51,196 nt of DNA. Origin: Planctomycetia bacterium (GTDB lineage: Bacteria; Planctomycetota; Planctomycetia; Pirellulales; Thermoguttaceae). The notes under the pieces were generated by a model, which was not told the origin of the DNA, searched no databases, and saw nothing but the letters and a program-made list of their open reading frames with translations. The stretch lies in contig JAUNBK010000012.1 of the NCBI GenBank assembly GCA_030527105.1, forward strand, positions 1 to 51,196, read 5' to 3'. Shown piece after piece: positions 8,632 to 17,380 of this stretch (within the stretch, counting starts at the first letter, position 1; each line of letters starts with the position of its first letter). The translations under genes and the position numbers were made by a program.

Positions 8632-9621
8632 ATGTTCCAAAAACACACGCGCAACGGATTCACGCTGGTTGAGCTGCTCGTTGTCATTGCTATTATTGGG
8701 ATGCTCGTTGGGCTTCTTCTTCCTGCCGTTCAGCAGGCGCGCGAGGCGGCGCGAAACATGCAGTGCCAAAATAATATCCGAAACATGGGACAAGCGTGTC
8801 TCAATGCGGAAGCCAATTATCGCCACTACCCGACGGGGGGGTGGGGCTGGCGTTGGACGGGCGACCCGGATCGTGGCGCAGGATGGAAGCAGCCCGGGGG
8901 GGTGTTCTACAACATGTTGCCATTTTTGGAGCAAACCGCGCTCCACCAACTCACGGCGTCTGGCTCGTCGCAAACCTCTGGCGCGCAGACATTAATGACG
9001 ACGCCTCTCCCCATGCTCTATTGTCCCTCGCGCCGACCAGCTATCGCTTATAGCTACCCCAACGGCACGAGTTTCTGGGTAGGAAGCAGTCCCTCGAGTG
9101 TCTCCGTGAGTACGCTCGCGCGCTCTGATTACGCAGGCAACGGTGGCGTTTCGAGTTACGAATCCTGCCTCGATGGCGGAAGTTGGTTCCTCAATAGCTA
9201 CTCCTCCTCGAACGCAACCGAGAGTAAGATTCGCGAAGCCTCCAAGAACTTCAAAGGTCTCTTCGGCAACGGAACGCAACTCACGGTGGCGGAAGTTCGC
9301 GACGGAACGAGCAACACTATTCTCATTGGTGAAAAGTACCTTTCGCCTGATGATTATTCCGACGGAACCGCCTCGGACGACAATGAGGGGTGTTTCATCG
9401 GACACAATCAGGACATCACGCGTTGGGCTGTCTCGCAACCGATGCAAGATCGCCCTGGCGCGAGCGTCACCAACATTTTCGGGGGCGTGCATTCGGGGGG
9501 ATTCAACGCCGTCTTTTGCGATAATTCCACCAGAAGGGTCTCCTACAGCGTCGATTTGGAGACGTTCCAATACCTTTGCAACAGGAGCGATGGAAAAGTT
9601 GTGGATCAATCCGGATTTTAG
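8632..9621 (+). CDS. DUF1559 domain-containing prepilin-like protein
   Basis: The start is the ATG that puts the cleavage-like sequence RNGFTLVELLVVIAIIGMLV at residues 8-27; AGGGGA precedes it. This N-terminus is a type IV prepilin signal (G before F, E at +5) with one membrane helix, then QQAREAARNMQCQNNIRN, the standard join to the DUF1559 domain. Other family marks are FLEQTALH, LYCPSRRP, DYAGNGG, VRDGTSNTILIGEKY and a C-terminal FGGVHSGGFNAVFCDNSTRRVSYSVD. At 329 residues it is full length. DUF1559 proteins are expanded in Planctomycetes and are thought to be cell-surface proteins; their precise role is unknown. The next gene begins 1 nt after its stop. Confidence 0.95.
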   Translation: MFQKHTRNGFTLVELLVVIAIIGMLVGLLLPAVQQAREAARNMQCQNNIRNMGQACLNAEANYRHYPTGGWGWRWTGDPDRGAGWKQPGGVFYNMLPFLEQTALHQLTASGSSQTSGAQTLMTTPLPMLYCPSRRPAIAYSYPNGTSFWVGSSPSSVSVSTLARSDYAGNGGVSSYESCLDGGSWFLNSYSSSNATESKIREASKNFKGLFGNGTQLTVAEVRDGTSNTILIGEKYLSPDDYSDGTASDDNEGCFIGHNQDITRWAVSQPMQDRPGASVTNIFGGVHSGGFNAVFCDNSTRRVSYSVDLETFQYLCNRSDGKVVDQSGF

Positions 9622-9622
9622 G

Positions 9623-11317
9623 ATGAAAAATACACCGAAAATAAAAATGACAGCAGTCCCCCGCGTTTTTCGTGCGTGCGCGCTCTTTTTCGTCGTCTGC
9701 ATGGCGCTCACGTGTGGGGTTGCTCACGCTCTGTCGCCTCCGCCTGACGACCAAACGTGCCTTGCGTTCCGCCTCGTGAACGAAAATGGCGAGATTGTCG
9801 GCACGCCCGAATTCTACCGCACCATATCGCGCTTCGATTCTCTCGACGATTTCATGATTGAAGCGCGTGCCGCTCTGGGTTCTTCCAATGTCGAGGAGCG
9901 CCGCCGGATTCTCCTTTTTCTCGACTTTCATTTCGACAAGCTCCAATTTCGAGACGAGGATACGGCATTGCTTCTCGAGACCGCCAGAACGACGCCGAAT
10001 TGCGCCGAGAGCGCAGTGTCGCTCATGGGAAAATGGCGCAGCGACGCGTTTATTCCGTACTTGATCGAGCAATTGAGGAGCGCAGATCCCATCGTCTCCG
10101 CCAGGGCAGCCGAGGCGTTGGGGGAGTGGCGAGGCGCGCTTCCGTCGGAGGCAATCGACGCGCTCATCCTTGCGATTTCGGATTCGCGCACGGCTTTGGT
10201 GGGCGCTTCGGATTTCGCTTTTTATGAAGATGTCGTCTCGCTAGCCGCGATTTCTGCGCTCGAAAAAGTAGGGACAAAAGCGGCGAGAGCGTACGACGCG
10301 ATCGTTCGGGCGAAGATTTCTCCCGCCGTCGTTCGCGATTATGACGAGGTCGCGTTTGGTACTTTTTGGGAGGCGTTTTGTTCGTCGGATCGATACACCC
10401 CTGCCATTCGAGCGCTTGCCTCCAAGGCGAAAATCGACGTTCCGCTCCCCGAGGCGGACGATTTGTCCAACAGTGTTGTTGCGCTCGATAATCAAAGACG
10501 CGCGATTTGCGCACTTCTCGAGATTGCGCCCGAGAATCGTTTCGGTTTTTATGCACTTCTGCGTCTGGCGCTTGCTCCGCCGTGCGAGGACGTGAGATTT
10601 GACGCGGGTTTCGTGGCTTCTCACGAACAAGACTCGGCAGGGGAGCTTCATTCTTGGAGACTCGACTTTCTTGCGGGATTTTGGGAGCTTCAGCCGATGA
10701 TTCGTTATTATCATTTGGCGGCGTGCAACTCTGATGAAGAATATAGCGCGGACGATTTGCTTGCCGAGCATATGCTTTTGGTGATGGAGAGAGGGTTGGA
10801 GTCGACGCAGCGGTCTCGTTTTCTTGCCGAAGTCTCCGAAATTTCCGCTTGGCGCGACTTCCGGGGGGACATGACTCCCGTTTGGCTCGCTCTCCTTGCC
10901 GATTGTGAGTTGCGCAGGGCGGCGAGACCCGATGACGAAACGTTGGAGTGCATACTTCGTGCTCCCGAAACGTGCCTGCCGGAGTTGTCGCGAATCGTAT
11001 CGAGCGAGCGTCTCGCGATAGCGATTCTCACGCGGATGGAGGCGATTTCGCCCGCGACGTTTGTACGAAGATTGTGGTCCGAGTGCCAGCGACCTATTGA
11101 GCACGGACCGATCAACTTTCGTTTCGAACCCACGATATATGGCTCCTTCCCTTGTTGGGATGGGGAATATTGCCCACCGATAGAAAATCCTGCCGAGTGC
11201 CGTTTTTTCTTGGAGAAGCACGCCCCTCGATTTCCGAAGGCGTCTGACTCTCCTGAGTTGAAACAATTGTGCGAGAGATTGGGTGTTGTCGCGAAATTCG
11301 CGCCGCACCAAAAATAA
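9623..11317 (+). CDS. Secreted HEAT-repeat-like protein
   Basis: Starting at the ATG 1 nt after the DUF1559 stop gives a 564-residue protein with a signal peptide (VFRACALFFVVCMALTCGVAHA); a second ATG at 9647 is possible. Residues about 100-220 show helix-pair repeats typical of HEAT/PBS-lyase proteins, for example AFIPYLIEQLRSADPIVSARAAEALGEWRG and AIDALILAISDS. The remainder is helical with no family I recognise, and cysteines are scattered in the C-terminal half. HEAT repeats usually bind other proteins, so a structural or assembly role outside the cytoplasm, possibly with the DUF1559 protein, is inferred from the tight coupling. Confidence 0.8.
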   Translation: MKNTPKIKMTAVPRVFRACALFFVVCMALTCGVAHALSPPPDDQTCLAFRLVNENGEIVGTPEFYRTISRFDSLDDFMIEARAALGSSNVEERRRILLFLDFHFDKLQFRDEDTALLLETARTTPNCAESAVSLMGKWRSDAFIPYLIEQLRSADPIVSARAAEALGEWRGALPSEAIDALILAISDSRTALVGASDFAFYEDVVSLAAISALEKVGTKAARAYDAIVRAKISPAVVRDYDEVAFGTFWEAFCSSDRYTPAIRALASKAKIDVPLPEADDLSNSVVALDNQRRAICALLEIAPENRFGFYALLRLALAPPCEDVRFDAGFVASHEQDSAGELHSWRLDFLAGFWELQPMIRYYHLAACNSDEEYSADDLLAEHMLLVMERGLESTQRSRFLAEVSEISAWRDFRGDMTPVWLALLADCELRRAARPDDETLECILRAPETCLPELSRIVSSERLAIAILTRMEAISPATFVRRLWSECQRPIEHGPINFRFEPTIYGSFPCWDGEYCPPIENPAECRFFLEKHAPRFPKASDSPELKQLCERLGVVAKFAPHQK

Positions 11318-11371
11318 GTCTAAGGTTGGATAGACGACCATTTTGTTTCCATTTTTTGAAAGGAATTAACA

Positions 11372-12286
11372 ATGAATCGAAGAGATTTCCTCACTTTTAG
11401 TGCGATGGCGGCTGCCGTTGCTGCACGTCCCGGTCTCCTTCTTTCGGAGGAAGCCCCCCAATTTAAGACGAAGCCGAAAAAAGCGTGGTTGGGGACGCTC
11501 CCCGACGAGCAGATGATGGAGAAAATCATGTCCCATGGTTTCATGGGGATGGAGGTGCAAGGAAACGCCTCGATTGAGGACGCGATCAAGGCGAAAAAGG
11601 TTGCCGACCGATTGGGTTTCACGTTCCACTCGCTTATGGGTGGCAATACGGAAGAGCGTCTCCAACTCGCCGCCGCTCTCGGTGCCGACACGGTATTGCT
11701 CGTCCCCGGGGCGATTGGTGGCGTGCCGATGCCCCAAGCCTGGGAGTTCGAGATCGAGTTTGACGAAAAAACGAACCTCCTCAAGAAAGTCGTCGCGGGC
11801 GACAACACCCCCTACCAAGCGTATATCGATCGCCACAATCAGGAGATGCAGGCGGCACGGAAGCGGATCGAGCGGCTCATTCCGAGCGCCGTCGAAAAGG
11901 GAATCGTGATTGCGATCGAAAACGTGTGGAACAACATGTGGGTCAAGCCCAATTTCGCCGCCAATTTCATCCTCTCTTTCGATCATCCGAACGTCAAAGC
12001 CTATGTCGATTTGGGCAACCACATGAAGTACGCGGATTCTCGAGAGTGGTTCCAATATTTGGGGACGAATATTCGTCGTATTCATCTGAAGGATTTCAAA
12101 CTGAACCCCGACGGCAGGGGCGGGAGGTGGTGTCGCCTTGGCGAAGGGAGCGTCGATTGGGCGCTTATGCGTCGCGAGATGGAGCGGATTGGGTACGACT
12201 CGTGGTGTACCGTCGAGCCTGAGGGTGGCATCCAGATGTCGATGGAATTCCAAAGTGCGGCAGCTGACAAAATCCTGAACCCATAG
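11372..12286 (+). CDS. Sugar phosphate isomerase/epimerase-like TIM-barrel protein, exported
   Basis: The 304-residue protein has an N-terminal twin-arginine type signal (MNRRDFLTFSAMAAAVAARPG), so it is probably exported folded. The rest is an AP-endonuclease-2/xylose-isomerase-like barrel. Expected metal ligands are visible at strand ends: E in IAIENVWN, D in AYVDLGNHMKY, H in RIHLKDF, and E in CTVEPEGG near the C-terminus. Such proteins interconvert sugars or inositols with a divalent metal; the substrate cannot be read from sequence. AAAGG precedes the ATG. A strong G+C-rich hairpin follows the gene and separates it from the convergent neighbour. Confidence 0.9.
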   Translation: MNRRDFLTFSAMAAAVAARPGLLLSEEAPQFKTKPKKAWLGTLPDEQMMEKIMSHGFMGMEVQGNASIEDAIKAKKVADRLGFTFHSLMGGNTEERLQLAAALGADTVLLVPGAIGGVPMPQAWEFEIEFDEKTNLLKKVVAGDNTPYQAYIDRHNQEMQAARKRIERLIPSAVEKGIVIAIENVWNNMWVKPNFAANFILSFDHPNVKAYVDLGNHMKYADSREWFQYLGTNIRRIHLKDFKLNPDGRGGRWCRLGEGSVDWALMRREMERIGYDSWCTVEPEGGIQMSMEFQSAAADKILNP

Positions 12287-12319
12287 TCTTTCGAATCCGT
12301 GGTCTTTCGAATCCGTGGT
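12287..12319 (+). repeat. Short tandem duplication after the isomerase gene
   Basis: GTCTTTCGAATCCGTG occurs twice in direct tandem (12288-12303 and 12304-12319). No function is apparent. Confidence 0.7.
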
Positions 12320-12336
12320 CTGCACGCAACGCTCTG

Positions 12337-12363
12337 GGGGAGGGAGTTCTTATCTCCCTCCCC
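12337..12363. terminator. Bidirectional terminator-like hairpin
   Basis: GGGGAGGGAG (12337-12346), loop TTCTTAT, CTCCCTCCCC (12354-12363): a perfect 10-bp G+C-rich stem between convergent genes. There is no T-run. Confidence 0.6.
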
Positions 12364-12397
12364 GCGGCGACGCCCCGTCGGACGCCAAGGCGGAGGC

Positions 12398-13519
12398 TCA
12401 ATCCCAGCAGGCGTCCACGGTCGCTTCTGCGGCTTTTTCTCCGCCGAAGTAGCCACCAACGGCACCGACGACCCCACCGACAAACCCACCGATAGCGGTT
12501 CCGGGACCGGGCACGACCGACCCGATTGCTGCGCCAACCGCCGCGCCGCCGTAGCCACCAGCTGCCGCACCGCCCCAACCGCCCGCCATTCCGGCAGCGT
12601 TTTTCGTGTGGGCTTTGCCGCGCTCTGATTTCGTGATTTGCCCCGCTTTGTACTGCTTTTCCACTTCGACTGCCTCGTGCGCTCGGAGTCCGACATCGAT
12701 TGCTACGCCCGCCGCTCCAGCGACTTTTGCGACTTTTGCGACGGAGGCTGCCGTCTTCGACGCCGTTTTGCCTGCGGTTTGGGTCGCCGCTTGGGTTGCG
12801 GTTTGGGTCGCGGTTTGAGTCGAGTTCGTCACGCTTGCGGAGGTTCCCACATTGGGAATCGTGTGGGCTGCGTGGGTTGCTGGTGTTGCCGTTCGGAGGG
12901 AGCGAAGGGCTTTGGACGCCATTTCCATCGACTTCTCCGTGCTTCTCTTCATACTTTCCCAAACCGGCATGGAGGGCGACCCTAAAACGTGCTTCGTCCG
13001 AATGACGTGGACGTTCAACTTGCCTTTTTCTGCCGCCTCGAGCACGATTTTTGCCATCTGCTTCTCCGCCTCGCTTGCGACGTTGCTCTTGAGGGTCTTC
13101 TTTGCCGACTCGACGCACCACTCTGGCGTCCCCTGCTTGAAACCCGCAGGGAGTTCTGGACTTCTGTAGTGCGTTTCGACCGGGCTGTTCCCTCCCTTCG
13201 CTTCGATCACATGCACGGTTCTGTCGGAGGAGCGCCACACCTGATCGAATCCCTGCGAGTGGTTGGGAGCTTTATGTTCCTTGCCCAGCAGTTTTTCCCA
13301 CCCTTTGCTTCTTGCAGTACGTTCCGCGCCCGTTTCGCCGATTTCCTCGACAAGACGTATTCTCCCCTGATCGCCCGCTTCGATCCAGCGCTGACGGAAC
13401 GAGTTGCACTCCTCAACGGAGAAGCAAGCCTCTTCCAAGATTAACTCCTGCGCGCAGACGACCTGTGCAAAATTCACCAATGCCAAGGCGGCAACCAAAA
13501 CGAAAGAAAGACACAACAT
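12398..13519 (-). CDS. Secreted putative PD-(D/E)XK nuclease toxin with glycine-zipper tail
   Basis: The 373-residue protein has a signal peptide (MLCLSFVLVAALALVNFAQVVCA); CAGGAG lies 7 nt before its ATG. Residues about 60-115 contain E66 (GETGAERTA), D92 (QGFDQVW) and E106-A-K108 (VHVIEAKGG), which match the spacing of a restriction-endonuclease-fold active site such as those in polymorphic toxins. Residues about 200-260 are rich in Ala and Thr with TQTATQTATQ-like repeats. The last 60 residues form a glycine zipper (GGYGGAAVGAAIGSVVPGPG and GGFVGGVVGAVGGYFGG) typical of membrane-inserting segments. A secreted nuclease that can enter membranes is inference. I see no adjacent immunity gene. 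It abuts the old end of the first CRISPR array. Confidence 0.6.
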   Translation of the reverse strand: MLCLSFVLVAALALVNFAQVVCAQELILEEACFSVEECNSFRQRWIEAGDQGRIRLVEEIGETGAERTARSKGWEKLLGKEHKAPNHSQGFDQVWRSSDRTVHVIEAKGGNSPVETHYRSPELPAGFKQGTPEWCVESAKKTLKSNVASEAEKQMAKIVLEAAEKGKLNVHVIRTKHVLGSPSMPVWESMKRSTEKSMEMASKALRSLRTATPATHAAHTIPNVGTSASVTNSTQTATQTATQAATQTAGKTASKTAASVAKVAKVAGAAGVAIDVGLRAHEAVEVEKQYKAGQITKSERGKAHTKNAAGMAGGWGGAAAGGYGGAAVGAAIGSVVPGPGTAIGGFVGGVVGAVGGYFGGEKAAEATVDACWD

Positions 13520-13645
13520 AGCAAATCTCCTGAGTTGAACTTTTTTTGAAACATTTCCAACACAAGATTAGTACCGATTGCATCCGTTTCTGACAGAATT
13601 GCGAAAAAATTTTTCTGCGCTGGTCGAATTGTCGGAATTTCTTTC

Positions 13646-14484
13646 GTCTCTCATCCACGACCTGCCTGTAGGACCGTTGTACTCGTCCATGTTTTCGCAG
13701 ACGAAAAAGTTTGTCTCAGAACCCTACGAATCTGTAGGGCTATTGTACGTGATACCCTCCGCGGTACCCTGTTCCAAAACGTCTCAGAACCCTACGAATC
13801 TGTAGGGCTATTGTACTTGTATCCATTTCTCCTGCGCACACGTTAAGGTCTCAGAACCCTACGAATCTGTAGGGCTATTGTACTTAAAAATACGCCGATT
13901 AACGGAGTGGAGTAGTCTCAGAACCCTACGAATCTGTAGGGCTATTGTACAGAAAGGAGCCACTTATGGCTAAACTTTCGGTCTCAGAACCCTACGAATC
14001 TGTAGGGCTATTGTACCCTTCGCTCCGAAAAGCTCTCCGTGTCTACGGTCTCAGAACCCTACGAATCTGTAGGGCTATTGTACGATGCACTAGATCTTTT
14101 GGAGGAGTGCATCCGTCTCAGAACCCTACGAATCTGTAGGGCTATTGTACTAGAAGCCGAGGGTATTATTTTGCCCGAGGGTCTCAGAACCCTACGAATC
14201 TGTAGGGCTATTGTACTGGAAGGCCCCAAGCCGCAAGTATGCGGTAGTCTCAGAACCCTACGAATCTGTAGGGCTATTGTACCCTCCCCCCACCTCCAGT
14301 ATTGGGGCATGGAGTCTCAGAACCCTACGAATCTGTAGGGCTATTGTACATTCGACGGCATGGTGCCGGGAGACTCTCCCGTCTCAGAACCCTACGAATC
14401 TGTAGGGCTATTGTACTGTATCGTAAGTATACTTTACAAACGTAAAACGTCTCAGAACCCTACGAATCTGTAGGGCTATTGTAC
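13646..14484 (-). CRISPR. Type VI-D CRISPR array 1 (transcribed on the minus strand)
   Basis: Twelve identical 36-nt repeats begin at 13713, 13781, 13848, 13915, 13981, 14048, 14115, 14181, 14247, 14314, 14381 and 14449. A degenerate 37-nt repeat (13646-13682) marks the old end. The 12 spacers are 30-32 nt. In crRNA sense (minus strand) the repeat starts GTACAATAG, contains the hairpin CCCTACAGATTCGTAGGG and ends TTCTGAGAC. That is the layout of other Cas13d direct repeats: a 5' stem-loop then a short 3' tail before the spacer. The spacer at 13951-13980 reads on the plus strand as AAAGGAG, 6 nt, ATG, so its crRNA would be antisense to a translation start. The leader is at the right end. Confidence 0.98.
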
Positions 14485-14560
14485 CTCTAATTTTAGCAGA
14501 AAGAAAAAAAGGTGCAATGGGGGGGGAAAATTTTTTTCTTTCTTTCGTCCTCTTTCAATT
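14485..14560 (-). promoter_or_regulatory. Leader and promoter of CRISPR array 1
   Basis: On the minus strand, TTGCAC (14512-14517), 16 nt, TAAAAT (14490-14495), then 5 nt to the first repeat. The segment is nearly identical to the leader of array 2, including the C-run and the shared TTTCTTTCTGCTA. Transcription would begin within the first repeat. Confidence 0.8.
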
Positions 14561-14648
14561 TGAGGGAGCCGATCGGGGGGAATTTCTTGGTGGTCGAGTG
14601 GTTCGAAATAAAAATTTGAAAAAAATTAAATTTTTTGGGGGAAAGTAC

Positions 14649-14677
14649 TTGACTTTCCTTTTCGCGTCTGGTAGAAT
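14649..14677 (+). promoter_or_regulatory. Promoter of the RNase H-like/TPR gene and possibly the cas operon
   Basis: TTGACT (14649-14654), 17 nt, TAGAAT (14672-14677). Transcription would start near 14684, which rules out the upstream open-frame start at 14517 and supports a start at 14715 or 14751. Confidence 0.75.
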
Positions 14678-14714
14678 TGAGTCCACAGGAAGAGAACAGA
14701 AGACGGAAGATTCG

Positions 14715-16214
14715 ATGAAATTTTCGTGTGAGCATTCGAGGAAAATAGTTATGAACGCAAAGAACACTGACCTGTGGATTCAATTTCGCCGCGCTCTGCT
14801 TAATGGGGATTCTGCCGCTTGCGAGGAATGCAAAGCGAAAATCTTGAAGAAAGACGGAAGCGCACGCGGGAAGATTCAAGCTACACAAAAATGGGGTGCA
14901 AAGTGCGTCTGTCTTCTTAACGAAGCAAGGCGCTTGAAAAAATCCGGGAGGCTTTTTGATTCGCAAGAAGGAAAGCGTCTGGTAGATAAGTCCCTCTCCT
15001 CTCGTCTGGGGAATGAATTTCTGTCTATGTTATATGATATTCTAGAGGTGCCTGAGTCTGAGAGAAAGCCCGAGAAAAAAGATTTGCTGCGCGAGATACA
15101 GAAGTTTGCCAGCTGGGGGAACGAGAGTGAATTGGAAAGAGTCCGCGCCGAATTCTTGAGGCATTATCCCGAAGCGGCTGCGGAAGTCGACGAGAGTGTC
15201 CAGGATGGACTCTTGTTCCGCGAGTATACGGCGAAAGCATGGAAGCTGGGGGCGAGCGGCAAGGGGGAATCGGCTCTTCAACTCTTGTTCGATGAACTAA
15301 AAAGGAAGAAAAAATACGATGAATTTCTGGCAGGGAAAATGAAATCCAAATTCGAGGAGGGAAAAACCTCACGCAAACGCGGGCAGGAAGACGAAAAATT
15401 GGAACGGCAAATGCGTCAAAATAACGTGTCTCGAGGAGAGAATTTCCAAGTGACTTCAGGACTTGCTGAGTATCAAGGTCGCGAACTCCGATACGAGAAT
15501 GTTCACGCGAACTTCGTGAATAATCTCCCCGCCGCGAAGAAATGGACGGTTCTCATTGACGAAACGGGTTCTCGATTCGATTCCTCCGAGGTGTTTTCTC
15601 AAAATACCAAAAAGAAGGAGAAAGGGCGAATCATTGCCGTTCTCGTCCCGGACGGCGTGGCTCTCGAGGAACTGCGACCAGGGTTTCACGCGACGGGGAA
15701 TTCGTTCGATGAAAATCGCCATGCCGTGGATGCCCTTCTCAACGCGCCGTGCGGCATCCTTGGGATTCCCATCGAAAGCCTTCATCCAATCCACGGCGAG
15801 TTGTGGCTCCCCGGAATCGACACTCTTCTCGACCTCATTGTGCGCTTCATTCCCATTGATGAGGAGACGGCGCTCGAAGTTCTCGTTGAGCAGCGTGAGC
15901 TTGAGCCGGGAGACTCGAAAATCTTACAAAGTGCGTGTGCGCTCTGTCTGAATCGCCTGTCGCGTTTGAATCCGCAGCGTGCAAAATCCATCGCGCTCAC
16001 GGGTCGGATCATCTCCAAAGACGCGCATCCCTGGCTTGGGTACGCGGACGTCGTGGCGCATTGCTGGAGTGGCACATCGTCCGAAGGTTTGTTGAGATAT
16101 TCGGGGTGGAAAACACCTGTCTTCTCGATTCCAATCCTGAGGGGCTTCGTAAGGCGATTGACGATTTCTGTACGCGAAACCCTCTTGACGAAGAGGACTG
16201 GCGCGACCTGCTGA
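14715..16214 (+). CDS. RNase H-like (DUF3800-like) protein in the Cas13d locus, N-terminal part of a frameshifted gene
   Basis: Product of the upstream frame. The start at 14715 has GGAAG 5 nt before it; ATG 14751 (MNAKNTDLWIQFRR) with GAGG is an equal alternative. Residues 1-270 are charged and helical. Residues about 278-450 resemble an RNase H-fold domain of the DUF3800 type: D282-E (WTVLIDETGS), E392 (VLVEQRELE) and D445 (LGYADVVAHCW) are in the positions of catalytic acids. From about 16110 the frame reads as unnatural sequence (WKTPVFSIPILRGFVRRLT), while the -1 frame continues a normal protein. Adding one A to the AAAA at 16110-16113 joins them as SGWKNTCLLDSNPEGL, giving about 880 residues. 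This is a 1-nt loss or an assembly error. I infer a link to CRISPR from its position between the leaders. Confidence 0.7.
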   Translation: MKFSCEHSRKIVMNAKNTDLWIQFRRALLNGDSAACEECKAKILKKDGSARGKIQATQKWGAKCVCLLNEARRLKKSGRLFDSQEGKRLVDKSLSSRLGNEFLSMLYDILEVPESERKPEKKDLLREIQKFASWGNESELERVRAEFLRHYPEAAAEVDESVQDGLLFREYTAKAWKLGASGKGESALQLLFDELKRKKKYDEFLAGKMKSKFEEGKTSRKRGQEDEKLERQMRQNNVSRGENFQVTSGLAEYQGRELRYENVHANFVNNLPAAKKWTVLIDETGSRFDSSEVFSQNTKKKEKGRIIAVLVPDGVALEELRPGFHATGNSFDENRHAVDALLNAPCGILGIPIESLHPIHGELWLPGIDTLLDLIVRFIPIDEETALEVLVEQRELEPGDSKILQSACALCLNRLSRLNPQRAKSIALTGRIISKDAHPWLGYADVVAHCWSGTSSEGLLRYSGWKTPVFSIPILRGFVRRLTISVRETLLTKRTGATC

Positions 16215-17380
16215 ATAGTCCCGATGCCGAGAATCCGAACTCGGTCGTCAATGTTCTCCTGCGGAATCAGGGCGAGGAGGCTCGTTCTGACGCGCAATTG
16301 TGGAAGAAGTACCTCGATTTTACGCAGAAGCATCTCTATTCGAAAGCCATTCAGATGAACGTTCTCGCGAGGCAAATCCGCTGGTTGAAGCAATTTTCTC
16401 CCAAAGATTCGCAGCTTTATCCCCGTATGCGTCTGGTGTGGCTCACGACGCAACTCGCTGAGTGCAATCATCGAGGGCGGACGGACGTTTTTGCCCAGTA
16501 TGAACGAGAATTTGTCGATTTGTGCAACACGCTGCTTCCAGAGGACGCGCCCCTCACGTGTCTCGCGTCGCTGCACGTCGCCGTCGCGTATATGAATAAT
16601 TATGATTTTCAGGATGCGGAAAATGCCGTGAAACCGTGGCTCAGATATAGCGAAGCAATCCCTGGACGCCGATATTTTGGGCAGGTCCTTTCGACTATGG
16701 GGCAGTTGTACGCATTCAGGAATCAAAATGCGCAGGCGATTGAAATGTTCGACCGTGCGCTTGAGCGTTTTCGATTGCTGAGCGAGCCGGAGGAACGGGG
16801 ACGCGAAATCTTGCAGACGACGTCCTACAAAGTGATTGCGATGATGGATTCCGATCCGCTTCCGTCCACGGTGCGAGAAGAGTTGGAGGCGCACCTCGGT
16901 CGAACGCTTGCGGACGCTGCGACGCAGTTTGCGCGCTCGGAGGAGGCGGGCGAAAAGTACGCACACCACGCTTTTTTGCGCTTCTTGGCGAACGGTTTTG
17001 ACGAAAAAATCGCGGAAGAATACGTGAGCCAGTCCGCCAATTGGAAAACCGGCGACCGCCAGCATCCTTGGGAAATGATCCAATTTTATCGTGCGCTTCT
17101 GACGTCGGATCAAACGCAGCGCTGCCGCCGCCTTCGCGAAGCGTACGAAATGGTTGCGGACTGCCAAGGCACGTTGGGGACGATCGCCTGCGTGATTCTC
17201 GGTGGGCTGTTCTACTATGACTCGTCGTGCCGCGACGAATTGGCGAAAAAGACGCAATCCGTTGTGGATACCATGCCATATTTGGGCGCGCAGCGAGTCG
17301 AGGCGCTCCAAAAACAGCTGACGAACCCCGTCGAACCGTTGGTGCTTGCAAAGATACTTCTACCGTTCAATTTTCGCTGA
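16112..17380 (+). CDS. TPR-like C-terminal part of the frameshifted RNase H-like gene
   Basis: This frame is open from 15935, but the part before about 16110 is the shadow of the upstream frame. The natural reading begins NTCLLDSNPEGLRKAIDDF and has no good start codon or ribosome site of its own. About 420 residues form a helical, TPR-like array, for example LASLHVAVAYMNNYDFQDAENAV and STMGQLYAFRNQNAQAIEMFDRALERF, ending in a possible helical cap. TPR arrays bind proteins or peptides, so the intact protein would couple a putative RNase H-like nuclease to a binding scaffold. If the frameshift is real the gene is inactive; if it is an assembly error it is a full accessory gene. It ends 91 nt before cas13d. 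Confidence 0.65.
   Translation, partial: NTCLLDSNPEGLRKAIDDFCTRNPLDEEDWRDLLNSPDAENPNSVVNVLLRNQGEEARSDAQLWKKYLDFTQKHLYSKAIQMNVLARQIRWLKQFSPKDSQLYPRMRLVWLTTQLAECNHRGRTDVFAQYEREFVDLCNTLLPEDAPLTCLASLHVAVAYMNNYDFQDAENAVKPWLRYSEAIPGRRYFGQVLSTMGQLYAFRNQNAQAIEMFDRALERFRLLSEPEERGREILQTTSYKVIAMMDSDPLPSTVREELEAHLGRTLADAATQFARSEEAGEKYAHHAFLRFLANGFDEKIAEEYVSQSANWKTGDRQHPWEMIQFYRALLTSDQTQRCRRLREAYEMVADCQGTLGTIACVILGGLFYYDSSCRDELAKKTQSVVDTMPYLGAQRVEALQKQLTNPVEPLVLAKILLPFNFR

Noticed and set aside
14039..14338. Open frames across the CRISPR repeats (for example SEPYESVGLLY repeated)
   Set aside because: These are translations of the 36-nt repeats, not proteins.
14517..14714. Upstream extension of the RNase H-like gene to 14517
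   Set aside because: It would overlap the CRISPR leader promoter and begin before the TTGACT-17-TAGAAT promoter at 14649-14677.
16080..16120. Programmed -1 ribosomal frameshifting
   Set aside because: No X-XXY-YYZ slippery heptamer is in frame and no strong hairpin follows. A lost A in an A-run explains the join better.
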